From contig NZ_WVUD01000019.1 in NCBI RefSeq assembly GCF_009856865.1, positions 1 through 64,000 on the forward strand: DNA of 64,000 bases, given 5' to 3'. Source of the DNA: Solidesulfovibrio aerotolerans. Its GTDB lineage: Bacteria; Desulfobacterota; Desulfovibrionia; Desulfovibrionales; Desulfovibrionaceae. The translations under genes and the position numbers were made by a program. The notes under the pieces were generated by a model. That model searched no databases, was not told the origin of the DNA, and was given only the letters and a program-made list of their open reading frames with translations. This document shows, piece after piece, positions 42,381 through 51,772 of the stretch. Each line of letters starts with the position of its first letter. The stretch's first letter is position 1.

Positions 42381-43415
42381 ATGACTATTCCCGACACCGC
42401 CGTCTACGCCGTCACCGAAAAAGGCCTGCGCCTGGGCCGGCAACTCACCACTGCCCTGGGCGGCCGCCTCTACGCCCCGGCCCGGCTGGCAACTCCAGAC
42501 GCCACCCCCTTTGCCTCCCTGGCCGAACTCGTGGCAACGACCTTTCACCACTGCCGCGCCCACATTTTTATCTGCGCCTGCGGCATCGCCGTGCGGGCCA
42601 TTGCCCCGCACATCCGCGACAAGGCCAGCGATCCGGCCGTGGTCTGCCTGGACGACGCCGGGCGCTTCGCGGTAAGCCTGCTCTCCGGCCATCTGGGCGG
42701 GGCCAACGCCCTGGCCGGGCAGGCGGCGGCCATCGTCGGCGCGACCCCGGTGGTCACCACCGCCACCGACGCCGCCAACGCCCCGGCCATCGAACTGCTG
42801 GCCCGCGAACTGGGGCTGCCGCTGGACAATCCCCTGGCCACCCGCCGGGTCAACGCTGCCCTGGCTGCCGGCGAACCCGTGGCCGTCTTTGATCCGTTGG
42901 GGCTTTTTACCCCCGGCGGGGCCACGGCCGCCCGGCATTTTGCCTGGGTGGCCGGCCCGGACCAGATCCCGGACGACACCCCCCTGGTGGTCGTTGACTG
43001 GCGCGTCGGCCCGCTGACCCCGACCCGGCTGTATCTGCGCCCCAAGACGCTCATTGCCGGCGTTGGCTGCCGCCGGGGCACGCCGGCCGCCGACATCCTG
43101 GCCCTTATCAGCCATGTCTGCCGGGAGCGCGGGCTGGCCCAGGCCAGCATCACTGCCCTGGCCAGCATCGAGGCCAAACGCGACGAGATCGGCCTGCTGG
43201 AAGCGGCCCGGACCCTTGGCGTGGACCTTGTTTTCTATCGGGCCGACCAGTTGGCCGGCGTCAGCGTGCCCCACCCCTCGGCGGTGGTGGCCAAACATAT
43301 GGGAGTGGGCAGCGTATGCGAAGCGGCAGCGATACTGGCGACAGGCGGGGGCAGGCTGCTCGCCCCCAAGACGCGGACCGGCTTCTCCACAACGGCCATT
43401 GCCCTGGCGCGCTGA
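42381..43415 (+). CDS. cbiG: Cobalamin biosynthesis protein CbiG
   Basis: A 344-residue enzyme of the anaerobic B12 route that opens the delta-lactone of cobalt-precorrin-5A. The N-terminal domain has FICACGIAVRAIAPHIRDKASDPAVVCLDD and SLLSGHLGGANALA. The C-terminal domain has IAGVGCRRGTPAADILA, ALASIEAKRDEIGLLEAA and the closing SVCEAAAIL...LLAPKTR pattern. It runs into cobJ with a shared or overlapping border. Other cobalamin genes are not in the window. Confidence 0.93.
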   Translation: MTIPDTAVYAVTEKGLRLGRQLTTALGGRLYAPARLATPDATPFASLAELVATTFHHCRAHIFICACGIAVRAIAPHIRDKASDPAVVCLDDAGRFAVSLLSGHLGGANALAGQAAAIVGATPVVTTATDAANAPAIELLARELGLPLDNPLATRRVNAALAAGEPVAVFDPLGLFTPGGATAARHFAWVAGPDQIPDDTPLVVVDWRVGPLTPTRLYLRPKTLIAGVGCRRGTPAADILALISHVCRERGLAQASITALASIEAKRDEIGLLEAARTLGVDLVFYRADQLAGVSVPHPSAVVAKHMGVGSVCEAAAILATGGGRLLAPKTRTGFSTTAIALAR

Positions 43416-44161
43416 CTGTAGTGGGGCTTGGCCCCGGCGACCCCGTCCTGCTTGCCCCCATGGCCGAGGCGGCCCTTGCCGCCGCCGAGGTCGTGGCCGG
43501 CTACACCGCCTATATTGAACTTGTGCCGGCGCAGCTGCTGGCCGGCAAAACCGTGGCCGCAACCGGCATGACCGGCGAAGTGGCCCGCTGCCGGGCCGCC
43601 CTGGAAGCGGCAGCCGCCGGCAAACGCGTGGTGCTGGTCTCCAGCGGCGATGCCGGGGTCTACGGCATGGCCGGGCTGGCCCTGGAAATGCTCGAAGCCT
43701 TGGGGCTTGCCGACCGCATTGCCTTTTCCGTGGTGCCGGGCATCCCGGCCGTGTGCGCTGCAGCGGCACTCCTGGGTGCGCCGCTGACCCACGATTTCGC
43801 GGTTGTCAGCCTGTCGGATCTGCTCACCCCCCTGCCTGTCATCGAACGCCGCCTGGAAGCCGCTTTTGCGGCCGATTTCGTGGTTGCCATCTATAATCCC
43901 CGCTCCCGCAAACGCTCGGGATATCTGGCCGCCGCTTTCGCCTGCGCCGCCCGCCATCGCCACCCAGACACCCCGGTGGGCATGGTCAAAAACGCCTATC
44001 GCCCAAACCAGGAGATACGCATCACCCCTCTGGCCGCCGCCGATGCGGCCTGGGCCGACATGCTCACCCTGGTTATCGTCGGCAACAGCGCCAGCCGTCT
44101 GGCCGCCGGGCGCATCCTGACCCCGCGCGGCTACGCCGGCAAATACGCCCTGGGACAGTAA
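43316..44161 (+). CDS. cobJ: Precorrin-3B / cobalt-precorrin-3 C17-methyltransferase
   Basis: A SAM-dependent corrin-ring methyltransferase (CbiH/CobJ). The true fold starts at TVVGLGPGDPVLLAPMAEAAL. VSSGDAGVYGMAGLALEML, VVPGIPAVCAAAALLGAPLTHDF, IYNPRSRKRSGYL and MVKNAYRPNQEIRITPL follow; all are CobJ hallmarks. The longest frame (281 residues) begins at ATG 43316 and overlaps cbiG by 100 nt. A GTG at 43421 gives a start right at the fold and only 6 nt after the cbiG stop. A GGGAGTGGG sequence precedes 43316, so I keep the longer frame but regard GTG 43421 as equally possible. Confidence 0.88.
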   Translation: MRSGSDTGDRRGQAARPQDADRLLHNGHCPGALTVVGLGPGDPVLLAPMAEAALAAAEVVAGYTAYIELVPAQLLAGKTVAATGMTGEVARCRAALEAAAAGKRVVLVSSGDAGVYGMAGLALEMLEALGLADRIAFSVVPGIPAVCAAAALLGAPLTHDFAVVSLSDLLTPLPVIERRLEAAFAADFVVAIYNPRSRKRSGYLAAAFACAARHRHPDTPVGMVKNAYRPNQEIRITPLAAADAAWADMLTLVIVGNSASRLAAGRILTPRGYAGKYALGQ

Positions 44162-44211
44162 TTTCCGACTGTTGTGGTGAGCAATCTCCCGTCTTTTCCG
44201 GGCATTGCACC

Positions 44212-44241
44212 TTGACAGCCTGTCCTGGCTGGCCGTACACC
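44212..44241 (+). promoter_or_regulatory. Probable sigma-70 promoter of the cytochrome c3 gene
   Basis: A perfect -35 TTGACA (44212-44217) is followed 18 nt later by TACACC (44236-44241) as a weak -10. Transcription would start about 30 nt before the start codon, which has AAGGAGG 8 nt upstream. The -35 is strong, the -10 is not. Confidence 0.5.
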
Positions 44242-44280
44242 CTCTAAGTGATAAATTATTCTTGGAAGGAGGCGTGAGGG

Positions 44281-44670
44281 ATGAAAAAAGCGTTGTTATC
44301 GTGTGTGATGTGCGCTGCGTTGGTGGGTTTTGTGGGACTGCCCATGGTCCAGGCCGTGGACGCGCCGGCTGACGGTGTCGTCAAGGCCCCTGAGGGCATG
44401 ACCGCCACCCAGTCTCCGGTGAAGTTTTCCCACAAAGGCCACGCCAAGGTTGACTGCAAAGTCTGCCACCACAAAGGCGAAGCCACCCAGAAGTGCTCCT
44501 CGGCCGGCTGCCATGACAGCCTCGACCCCAAGGACAAGACCAGCGACAAGTCGTTCTACCGTGCCTTCCATGACATGAAGAGCGAGAAGAGCTGCGTTGG
44601 CTGCCACAAGAAGGAAACCAAGGGCCCCACCAAGTGCCCTGAGTGCCATCCCAAGAAGGAAGGCGCTTAA
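44281..44670 (+). CDS. Tetraheme cytochrome c3 (type I)
   Basis: A 129-residue periplasmic cytochrome with signal peptide MKKALLSCVMCAALVGFVGLPMVQAVD. Four heme sites are visible: CKVCH (59-63), CSSAGCH with a four-residue spacer (72-78), CVGCH (105-109) and CPECH (119-123). Distal ligands are probably His51, His54, His64 and His97, in the D. vulgaris order. The Lys-rich surface around heme 4 (KKETKGPTK) fits the interaction face for hydrogenase and membrane cytochromes. It is the main periplasmic electron carrier in such bacteria. A good ribosome site and a probable promoter precede it. Hemes 3 and 4 are CXXCH here, whereas classical c3 has a CX4CH at heme 4. Confidence 0.95.
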   Translation: MKKALLSCVMCAALVGFVGLPMVQAVDAPADGVVKAPEGMTATQSPVKFSHKGHAKVDCKVCHHKGEATQKCSSAGCHDSLDPKDKTSDKSFYRAFHDMKSEKSCVGCHKKETKGPTKCPECHPKKEGA

Positions 44671-44754
44671 CTTTCATCAACGCCGCGAGGCCGGGTGCCT
44701 ATCCCCCCGGCCTCGCTTCTCTGCATGACCGCCAAATCGGCCGAGGTATTGCAC

Positions 44755-46980
44755 ATGGCGACCGACAAGCCCCTTCCCGACAGCGACGACGACATCATCG
44801 ATCTCACCGACCTCGTGGAAGAAGGCTCTGCCGCAGGCGGCGCTGCCGGTGCTGCCGCCGACGACGGCGTGGATATGAGCTTTGAACAAGAGCTCGACGA
44901 CCTCTTCGGCGACGCCGAACCCATGCCTGCCAAAGCCGCACCGGCCGCCAAGGCCACGCCCGCCGCAGCCACTGCCGACGCCGACGAAGACACCGACGAT
45001 CTGTTCGATCTGGCCGGCTTCGAAGTCGCCGACGCAGACGGCGCCGACGTCACCGACGCCAAACCGGCCCTGGCCGACGCCGATGACGACATCATGGATC
45101 TTTCCGGCCTGGGCCTCGATATCGCCGACGACACGCCCGCAGGAGACAGCCTCCCGGACCTCGGCTTCGACGACATCCAGCCGGCCCCTCCGGCCGAGGC
45201 CGCGGCCCCTGCCGTTGCCGATGACACCATGGATATTTCCGAGTTGGGTTTCGATGATCTGGTGCCCGACGACACCCCCAAAGCCCAAGACGCGGCAGAC
45301 AGTTTGGATGCCTTCGACTTTGGCGACCTGGAAGAAAAACCCGCTGCCGCAACCGCTGCGGTCGCAGACGCCCTGGCCGACGATGCCCTTGATTTCGAGG
45401 ACAGCCAGCCGCCAAGCCCGCAGGCCGCGGCCGATCTCGCCGCCTTGCTGACCAGCGGGGACGACAGCCCGGGCAAAGACATTTCCGACGCCGACCTTGA
45501 CGCCCTGCTGCCCGAATCGGACGAAGCGGCCAGCGACGCCGCCATGGCCGATCTGCTCGGCGAACTGCCCGATGCCCCGTTGCCCGAGCTGGCCGCGCTT
45601 CCTGACGAAGCCGAACCGGCCGGCCAGCCTGACGTGGCCGAAGCACCCGACATGGCCGACATGGCCGACACGGCCGCCTTGGTCGCGCCCTCCGACGAGG
45701 CCCATCCGACAATGCCGCCCCTGGCCGCTGCCGCCGGTGTCCTGGCCGCTGCCGCCATTCCCCTGGCCGCCATGGCCGCCGCCGGCACAGCCAAGTCCGA
45801 TGCCGGCCCCTCAGTCGGTGGCATCGATCTGGGCGCCCTCGACACACTCATCGATTCTTCCAAGGCCCCGTCCGCCGCCGCCGAGACACCAGCCGCCCCG
45901 GACAAAGCCCTGCTCGCCCGCCTGGACGCCCTGGAAGCCGCCGCCGCCAGCCTCGGCCAGCGCTTCGACGCGCTGCCCCAGGCCCCCAGCGAGGACGCCC
46001 TGGCCCAGGCCCTGGCCGACCGGCTGGAAGACTCCCTGGCCGCCCGGTTTGAAGCCTTGCTTGCCAGCCAGCCCGTTGCCCCGGACCTGGACGACCTCAA
46101 AGCCGGCCTTATGGACGAACTCCACGCCGCCCTGGCCGCCCACCGCGACGCCCTGCGCAGCGAACTTCCCGCCCCAAGCGAACTGGTGCGCCCCGATGAC
46201 CTGACCAACGCCCTGGAAGGCCTGCGCGAAGCCCTGGCCCGGCTGGAAGCGAGCAATCAGGACCGCCAGAGCCAGTTTGACGACTTCACCCGGTCCATGG
46301 AGACCACAATCGCCGAGTTGCGCCGGGAATTGCCCGCGCCCACCGATTTCGTCTCGCCCCAGAGCCTGTCCGAGGCCCTGGACAGCCTGCGCCAGACCCT
46401 GGCCGATGACCTGACGTCCAGCCTCGAAGCCCGCCTGGACGCCGTGGCCGAGGCCGCCCGGCAGACTGCCGGCGCGGCACTTGAACCGCTGGCCAGCCGC
46501 CTGGACGCCCTGGAAGCCGACCGCGTCGATCCCGAAGCCCTGGCCCAGATTCTGCGCCAATCCCTGGCCGACGATCTGGCCGTGGGCCTTGACGACCGCC
46601 TGAAAGTCGCTGTCGACGCCGCCCGCGCCGAGGCTGCAAGCTTAAGCGAACCGCTGTCCAGCCGCCTGGACGCCCTGGAAGCCAACCGCATCGACCCCGA
46701 CGCCCTGGGTGCCAAACTGCGCGAGACGCTGCTCTCCGATGCCCTGGACCCCACAGCGCTCCAGGAAGCGGCCGCTCTGGCCGCCAAGGCCGACGCCGCC
46801 GCCCAAAAGGCCCTGGCCGGACTGGACACCCGGCTGACCAGAGCCGACTGCGACGCCGCCCTTGACACCCTGCGGGCCGAGCTGACCGCCAGCATGGAAC
46901 GCACCGTGCCCCAGGCGGCAGCGGCCGTCATCCGTGAAGAAATTGCTGCTTTATTAAAAGATTTCAGCGAGGAAGAGTAA
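44755..46980 (+). CDS. Acidic repeat protein with hydrophobic segment, function unknown
   Basis: A 741-residue protein from the ATG at 44755 (GAGG 8 nt upstream). Residues 1-310 are very acidic (Asp/Ala/Glu) and contain at least three copies of a short motif, DDDIIDLTDL, DDIMDLSGLG and DDTMDISELG. One Ala/Leu-rich hydrophobic stretch (PPLAAAAGVLAAAAIPLAAMA, near residue 322) could be a membrane segment. The C-terminal half is helical with two diverged ~60-residue repeats (SLADDL..., LSSRLDALEA). The layout recalls pole-localised scaffolds such as FimV or other coiled-coil adaptors, but I do not recognise the family. It follows the cytochrome c3 gene by 84 nt without an obvious functional link. 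Confidence 0.7.
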   Translation: MATDKPLPDSDDDIIDLTDLVEEGSAAGGAAGAAADDGVDMSFEQELDDLFGDAEPMPAKAAPAAKATPAAATADADEDTDDLFDLAGFEVADADGADVTDAKPALADADDDIMDLSGLGLDIADDTPAGDSLPDLGFDDIQPAPPAEAAAPAVADDTMDISELGFDDLVPDDTPKAQDAADSLDAFDFGDLEEKPAAATAAVADALADDALDFEDSQPPSPQAAADLAALLTSGDDSPGKDISDADLDALLPESDEAASDAAMADLLGELPDAPLPELAALPDEAEPAGQPDVAEAPDMADMADTAALVAPSDEAHPTMPPLAAAAGVLAAAAIPLAAMAAAGTAKSDAGPSVGGIDLGALDTLIDSSKAPSAAAETPAAPDKALLARLDALEAAAASLGQRFDALPQAPSEDALAQALADRLEDSLAARFEALLASQPVAPDLDDLKAGLMDELHAALAAHRDALRSELPAPSELVRPDDLTNALEGLREALARLEASNQDRQSQFDDFTRSMETTIAELRRELPAPTDFVSPQSLSEALDSLRQTLADDLTSSLEARLDAVAEAARQTAGAALEPLASRLDALEADRVDPEALAQILRQSLADDLAVGLDDRLKVAVDAARAEAASLSEPLSSRLDALEANRIDPDALGAKLRETLLSDALDPTALQEAAALAAKADAAAQKALAGLDTRLTRADCDAALDTLRAELTASMERTVPQAAAAVIREEIAALLKDFSEEE

Positions 46981-46981
46981 A

Positions 46982-47048
46982 GAGGCCTTGGGATTCCAAA
47001 GGGCTGGCCCCTTTGGAATCCCTCCTGGAAGGCAAGGGAGCAAGGAGG
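46982..47048. repeat. Intergenic repeat, B module (short copy)
   Basis: GAGGCCTTGGGATTCC, the hairpin CCAAAGGGCTGGCCCCTTTGG and AATCCCTCCTGGAAGGCAAGG. It lies directly after the acidic repeat protein stop and before the convergent diguanylate cyclase. Its A partner is absent. Confidence 0.7.
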
Positions 47049-47061
47049 GGCACCGCGAGCG

Positions 47062-48696
47062 TCAGGCCGCTGGCGGGACAGCCTGCTCCGCCACCACCCG
47101 ATTGCGGCCGGCCGCCTTGGCCGCATACAGGGCTGCATCGGCCCGGGCCAGCAGATCGTCCAGATCGGCCTCGCCAAACGCCTGCGAACGCCGCACCTCG
47201 GCAACCCCCACGCTCACCGTCACGGCCAGGGTCCGCTCACCGGCCGGACTCGGCTGCTCGGCCATGGCCCGGCGAATACGCTCGGCCAGTTCCAAACCCT
47301 CGGCCAGACCGGCGCCGATTAACAGCACCGCAAATTCCTCGCCGCCATACCGGGCCGCCAAATCGGATTTGCGCACCGCGCCAGCCAGCAGCCGCCCCAG
47401 ATGGGCCAACACCTGATCCCCGGCCTGATGGCCGAAGGTGTCGTTGACCCGCTTGAAATGGTCGACGTCAAGCATGAGACAGGCGCAGGGCTGCCCGGCC
47501 CGCAGGGCGGCGCTGAGGAGCTTAAGCCCCCCGGAAAAAAGAAAGCGGCGATTGTTCAAGCCCGTCAAGGCGTCCTGAATACTCAACCGCTCGATGGCGT
47601 CGATATGCCCCCGCATCTGGCAGGCCATGTCGGAGAAGGCGTCAAAAAGATCGTGAATCTCCCGGGGCATACGCTGCGGCGCGGCCAGGGAGCAGGTTTC
47701 CCCGTAGCCCTTGGAGCGCAACTCCCGGGCATAGCCGGCCAGCGTTTCCAACGGCTCTTCCAGACTGCGGCACAACCGCAGCACCAACGGCGAGGCAATG
47801 CAGATGGTGGCCAACGTGCCAAGGGCCACCCACATGGCCTGGTTGCGGTAGCCGGCCAGTGCCAGGGACACCGGCTCCTCGCGCACGAGCTTCCAGCCGC
47901 CCCGGTCCAGGGTAACAGCTGCCCCAAGCATCTCCCGGCCGGCTGCGTCGCGGTAGAGCGCCCCTGCCTCGCCCGCCGCCAGGACAGGCTGCGAGACCAG
48001 GGCGGTCAGCGGCCCCCCGCCAGCGGCCACTGCCGCACTCGGGGCCAGGATGCGCCCCGCGTTGTCGCACAGCATGACGCCGCCATCCGGCCCGGCGGTC
48101 GCCTCGCGCAACCAGACATCGAGCACGTCGAGCTGCACCGACAGGAAGATCAAGCCGCCAAAGCTTCCGTCCGGGCGGGTGACCGGCGAGGAAAAAATAC
48201 AGATGAATTTGCCTGAGGTGCGGCCCAAAATCCCGGAAACCAAGACCTCACGGCCGGCCTTGGCCTCATGAAAATATTCACGGTCACCCACGTAGACGCT
48301 CGGCGAACCATCCGAATCCACGGCCGTATAGCCCTCAGGCGTCACGTACACCACGGCTGATACAGGAGCGTGCGTCAGCTTGTAGATGGCGAAATCGCGG
48401 TTCATGGCAGTAAAATCGTTTAATTGCGTGGACTCCAGCCGGGCCAGATACTGGGCGTCGGCAAAGCGTTCACCAATCCACGACCGCACCACGCTGCGTT
48501 CCTTGGCCAGCGACTCCCGCAGCCCGTTTAGTTCGTTTTCGATCACCTGGCCGCGTTGGAAAAAGAAAAAAAATCCCGCCGCCAGCACCAGCGGCAGCGA
48601 GACAAGCAGCACGGTGTAAAAACGCAACAACCCGCGCAACGTATCAAGCCCAAACGATTGTTTCAGTTGTTTCAGTCGCATCCGCCGCCCTGACAT
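47062..48696 (-). CDS. Membrane-bound diguanylate cyclase with Cache domain
   Basis: A 544-residue inner-membrane protein. TM1 (about 22-45) and TM2 (about 283-305) flank a Cache-type periplasmic sensor (VYVTPEGYTAVDSDGSPSVYVGDREYF, ISGKFICIFSSPV). A HAMP-like linker precedes a GGDEF domain with DALTGLNNRRFL, LDVDHFKRVNDTFGHQAGD and the active GGEEF sequence in ARYGGEEFAVLL. An inhibitory I-site RKSD lies five residues upstream. It should make cyclic di-GMP in response to an extracytoplasmic signal. The start may be 48696 or a few codons later. Confidence 0.92.
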   Translation of the reverse strand: MSGRRMRLKQLKQSFGLDTLRGLLRFYTVLLVSLPLVLAAGFFFFFQRGQVIENELNGLRESLAKERSVVRSWIGERFADAQYLARLESTQLNDFTAMNRDFAIYKLTHAPVSAVVYVTPEGYTAVDSDGSPSVYVGDREYFHEAKAGREVLVSGILGRTSGKFICIFSSPVTRPDGSFGGLIFLSVQLDVLDVWLREATAGPDGGVMLCDNAGRILAPSAAVAAGGGPLTALVSQPVLAAGEAGALYRDAAGREMLGAAVTLDRGGWKLVREEPVSLALAGYRNQAMWVALGTLATICIASPLVLRLCRSLEEPLETLAGYARELRSKGYGETCSLAAPQRMPREIHDLFDAFSDMACQMRGHIDAIERLSIQDALTGLNNRRFLFSGGLKLLSAALRAGQPCACLMLDVDHFKRVNDTFGHQAGDQVLAHLGRLLAGAVRKSDLAARYGGEEFAVLLIGAGLAEGLELAERIRRAMAEQPSPAGERTLAVTVSVGVAEVRRSQAFGEADLDDLLARADAALYAAKAAGRNRVVAEQAVPPAA

Positions 48697-48847
48697 TGGT
48701 TGCCATTCCCACAGACGAGGCAGGAACGTACAGTGTGCATAAGGTCTGCTCCTTTACGCGAAACAATTTGGCCCGGCAATGCGGCCACCTTGCACAAAGC
48801 CTTTTTTTAGACCATGACCATCCCACCAGAGAAGCCGTGATACCACC

Positions 48848-51772
48848 ATGCCGCCCAACGACGACACTTCCCCACTGCCCGACGCAGCCGCCCCCGACGA
48901 ATGCACCATCGCCGCCTACGTGGCGGCGCTTATCGATTCCAAACGCCTGGGGCATCTGGTGGTCCACCACCGCATCCTGCCGGCCGCCCCGGCCGTCTAT
49001 GCCGACCCCATGCGCCCTTTCCCCCGCCCTGTGGCCGGCCTGCTGGCCGGGCGCGGCATCGGCCGGCTCTATGCCCATCAGGCCCGGGCCACCGACCTGA
49101 CCCGGGCCGGACGCCACGTGGCCGTGGCCACCCCCACCGCCAGCGGCAAAACGTTGACCTATCTGCTGCCGGTCCTGGAAGAAATCATCAAAAATCCCGA
49201 TTCACGGGCCATTTTCCTGTATCCCTTAAAGGCCCTGGCCCAGGATCAGCTCAAAGCCATCAACGAACTGACGGCCGGCCTGCCCGAATCGGCCCGGCCA
49301 ACCGTCGCCATCTACGACGGCGACACCACCGCCCACTTTCGCCGCAAAATCCGGGACAATCCGCCGCATATCCTCATCACCAACCCGGAAATGCTCCATC
49401 TCTCGCTGCTGCCCGGCCATGACAACTGGAGCACGCTTTTTGCCGGCCTCACCCACGTGGTCGTGGACGAAATGCACACCTACCGGGGGGTCATGGGTTC
49501 GCACATGGCCCACGTCTTTCGCCGCCTGGGCCGCGTGTGCCGGCGTTTCGGCAGCCAACCGTCCTTTGTCTTTTCCTCGGCCACCATCGGCAATCCCGGC
49601 GAGCTGGCCACGGATCTGACCGGTTTGCCCGTAGAAACCGTCACCGAGTCCGGCGCGCCCACCGCTGCCCGCCATTTCCTGTTTATCAATCCCGAGCAGT
49701 CTGCCGCCACAACCGCCGTCATGCTGCTCGCCGCCGCCCTGCGCCGGGGGCTGCGCACCATCGTGTACACCCAGTCGCGCAAGATGACCGAGCTGATCAG
49801 CCTGTGGATTCGCGAAAAGGCCGGGCCGTATGCTTCGCGCGTCTCGGCCTACCGCTCCGGGTTTCTGCCCCAGGAACGCCGCGACATCGAAGCGGCCATG
49901 GCCTCGGGTAAGCTCCTCGGCGTCGTCTCCACCTCGGCCCTGGAACTGGGCATCGACATCGGGGGCCTGGATCTGTGCATCCTGTGCGGCTATCCCGGCT
50001 CGGTCATGTCCGCCTGGCAGCGCGGCGGCCGGGTGGGCCGGGCCGGACGCGAATCCGCCGTGGCCCTTATTGCCGGCGAAGACGCCCTGGATCAGTATTT
50101 CATGCGCCATCCGGCCGAGTTTTTTGACCGCCCGCCGGAATCGGCCGTCATTAACCCGGCCAATCCGGTCATCGCCGCCAAACACCTGGAATGCGCCGCC
50201 GCCGAGCTGCCTATCCTGCTGACCGAACCCTATCTGGCCGATCCGGCCATCCGCCGCGAGGCCGAAAGCCTCGCGGCCAGGGGCCTGCTCCTGCGCGACA
50301 AGGACGGCACACGCTATTTCGCCGCCCGCAAACGCCCCCACCGCGACGTCAATCTGCGCGGCTCGGGCGGCCAGTTTACCATCGAGGCCGGCGGTGCCGT
50401 CATCGGCCAGATTGATGAGCTGCGGGCCTACAAAGAAACCCACCCCGGCGCGGTCTACATCCACCGGGGCGTGTCCTATCTGGTTAAATCCCTGGACATC
50501 CCCGAACGCCGGGTGGTCGTTATCCCGGGCAAGGCCGACTACTACACCCGGGCGCGCGGCCAAAAGACCACCGACATCCTGGAAGTCCTCGGCGAAGGGA
50601 GCGTGCACGGCGTGCCCGTCTTTCTCGGCCGGCTGCGCGTCACCGAAACCGTCACCGGCTACGAGCGCCGCAGCACCCGGGGCGGCCAACTCCTCACCAT
50701 CGTGCCCCTTGATCTGCCGCCCATGATCTTTGAGACCGAAGGCCTGTGGTGGGTCATCCCCCAAGCCGTCCAGGCCGAACTGGACAAACGCCTGTTCCAT
50801 TTCATGGGGGCCATCCATGCCATGGAACATGCCATGATCGGCATTTTGCCGCTGCTCGTCCTCACCGACCGCAACGACCTCGGCGGCATTTCCACGCCGC
50901 TGCATCCGCAAGTCGGGCGGGCCTGCGTCTTTGTCTACGACGGCGCGCCCGGCGGCGTGGGGTTGACCCGTCTGGCCTTTTCCCGGGCAGGCGAAGCGCT
51001 CACCCGCACCCTGGCCGCCGTGGCCGGCTGCCCCTGTGAAACCGGCTGTCCGTCGTGCGTGCATTCCCCCAAATGCGGCTCCGGCAACCGTCCCATCGAC
51101 AAGATTGCCGCCCGCTACCTCCTGGAGTTGCTCATGTCCGGAAAACTCCCCGAAACCGAACCGTGTCGGCCCGACTGCAACGAACAACCACAAGCCAACG
51201 AACCACAGGCCACTTCCCGCCCCAAGGGCAAGGCCCCGGCCCGGTTCGGCGTCCTGGATGTCGAAACCCGCCGCGCCGCCGCCGACGTGGGTGGCTGGGG
51301 CAACGCCCACAAAATGGGCATCTCCGTGGCCGTACTCTACGACTCGGGCACCGACGAGTTCATCCCCTACAGCCAGGACGAACTGCCCGCCCTCTACGAA
51401 GCGCTGGCCCACCTTGATCTGATCGTGGGCTTTAATATCCTGCGCTTCGACTACAAAGTGCTGGACGGTGCCGCACCACTCAACCACCGCACGCTGCCCA
51501 CCCTGGACATCCTGGAACGCGTCCACGCCCGCCTGGGCTACCGCCTGTCCCTGGACGGGCTGGCCAAGGCAACGCTTGGCACGCAGAAATCCGCCTCCGG
51601 CCTGGATGCGCTCACCTGGTGGAAAGAAGGGCGTCTCGACGAAATCACCACCTATTGCAAACAAGACGTGGCCGTCACCCGCGACCTCTACCTCTTTGGT
51701 CGCGACAACGGCTATCTGCTGTTTACCAATAAGGCCGGCAAGATTGTTCGCCTGCCGGTCGAGTGGGCGTAA
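48848..51772 (+). CDS. MrfA/YprA-like DEAD/DEAH helicase fused to a DnaQ-like exonuclease
   Basis: A 974-residue protein. The N-terminal helicase (about 70-760) has Walker A PTASGKT (Lys101), a DEMH motif II (207-210), motif III SSATIGNP and motif VI RGGRVGRAGRE. A Cys cluster follows (Cys730, Cys734, Cys737, Cys743 in CETGCPSCVHSPKC) as in the DUF1998/MrfA metal site. After a Pro/Gln-rich linker the last 175 residues are an RNase H-fold 3'-5' exonuclease domain: LDVETR (Asp804, Glu806), FNILRFDYKVLDG (Asp868) and YCKQDVAVT (Asp940), all four DEDD carboxylates present. In Bacillus MrfA (helicase) and MrfB (exonuclease) are separate partners for mitomycin-type damage repair; here they are one chain. 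Confidence 0.9.
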   Translation: MPPNDDTSPLPDAAAPDECTIAAYVAALIDSKRLGHLVVHHRILPAAPAVYADPMRPFPRPVAGLLAGRGIGRLYAHQARATDLTRAGRHVAVATPTASGKTLTYLLPVLEEIIKNPDSRAIFLYPLKALAQDQLKAINELTAGLPESARPTVAIYDGDTTAHFRRKIRDNPPHILITNPEMLHLSLLPGHDNWSTLFAGLTHVVVDEMHTYRGVMGSHMAHVFRRLGRVCRRFGSQPSFVFSSATIGNPGELATDLTGLPVETVTESGAPTAARHFLFINPEQSAATTAVMLLAAALRRGLRTIVYTQSRKMTELISLWIREKAGPYASRVSAYRSGFLPQERRDIEAAMASGKLLGVVSTSALELGIDIGGLDLCILCGYPGSVMSAWQRGGRVGRAGRESAVALIAGEDALDQYFMRHPAEFFDRPPESAVINPANPVIAAKHLECAAAELPILLTEPYLADPAIRREAESLAARGLLLRDKDGTRYFAARKRPHRDVNLRGSGGQFTIEAGGAVIGQIDELRAYKETHPGAVYIHRGVSYLVKSLDIPERRVVVIPGKADYYTRARGQKTTDILEVLGEGSVHGVPVFLGRLRVTETVTGYERRSTRGGQLLTIVPLDLPPMIFETEGLWWVIPQAVQAELDKRLFHFMGAIHAMEHAMIGILPLLVLTDRNDLGGISTPLHPQVGRACVFVYDGAPGGVGLTRLAFSRAGEALTRTLAAVAGCPCETGCPSCVHSPKCGSGNRPIDKIAARYLLELLMSGKLPETEPCRPDCNEQPQANEPQATSRPKGKAPARFGVLDVETRRAAADVGGWGNAHKMGISVAVLYDSGTDEFIPYSQDELPALYEALAHLDLIVGFNILRFDYKVLDGAAPLNHRTLPTLDILERVHARLGYRLSLDGLAKATLGTQKSASGLDALTWWKEGRLDEITTYCKQDVAVTRDLYLFGRDNGYLLFTNKAGKIVRLPVEWA

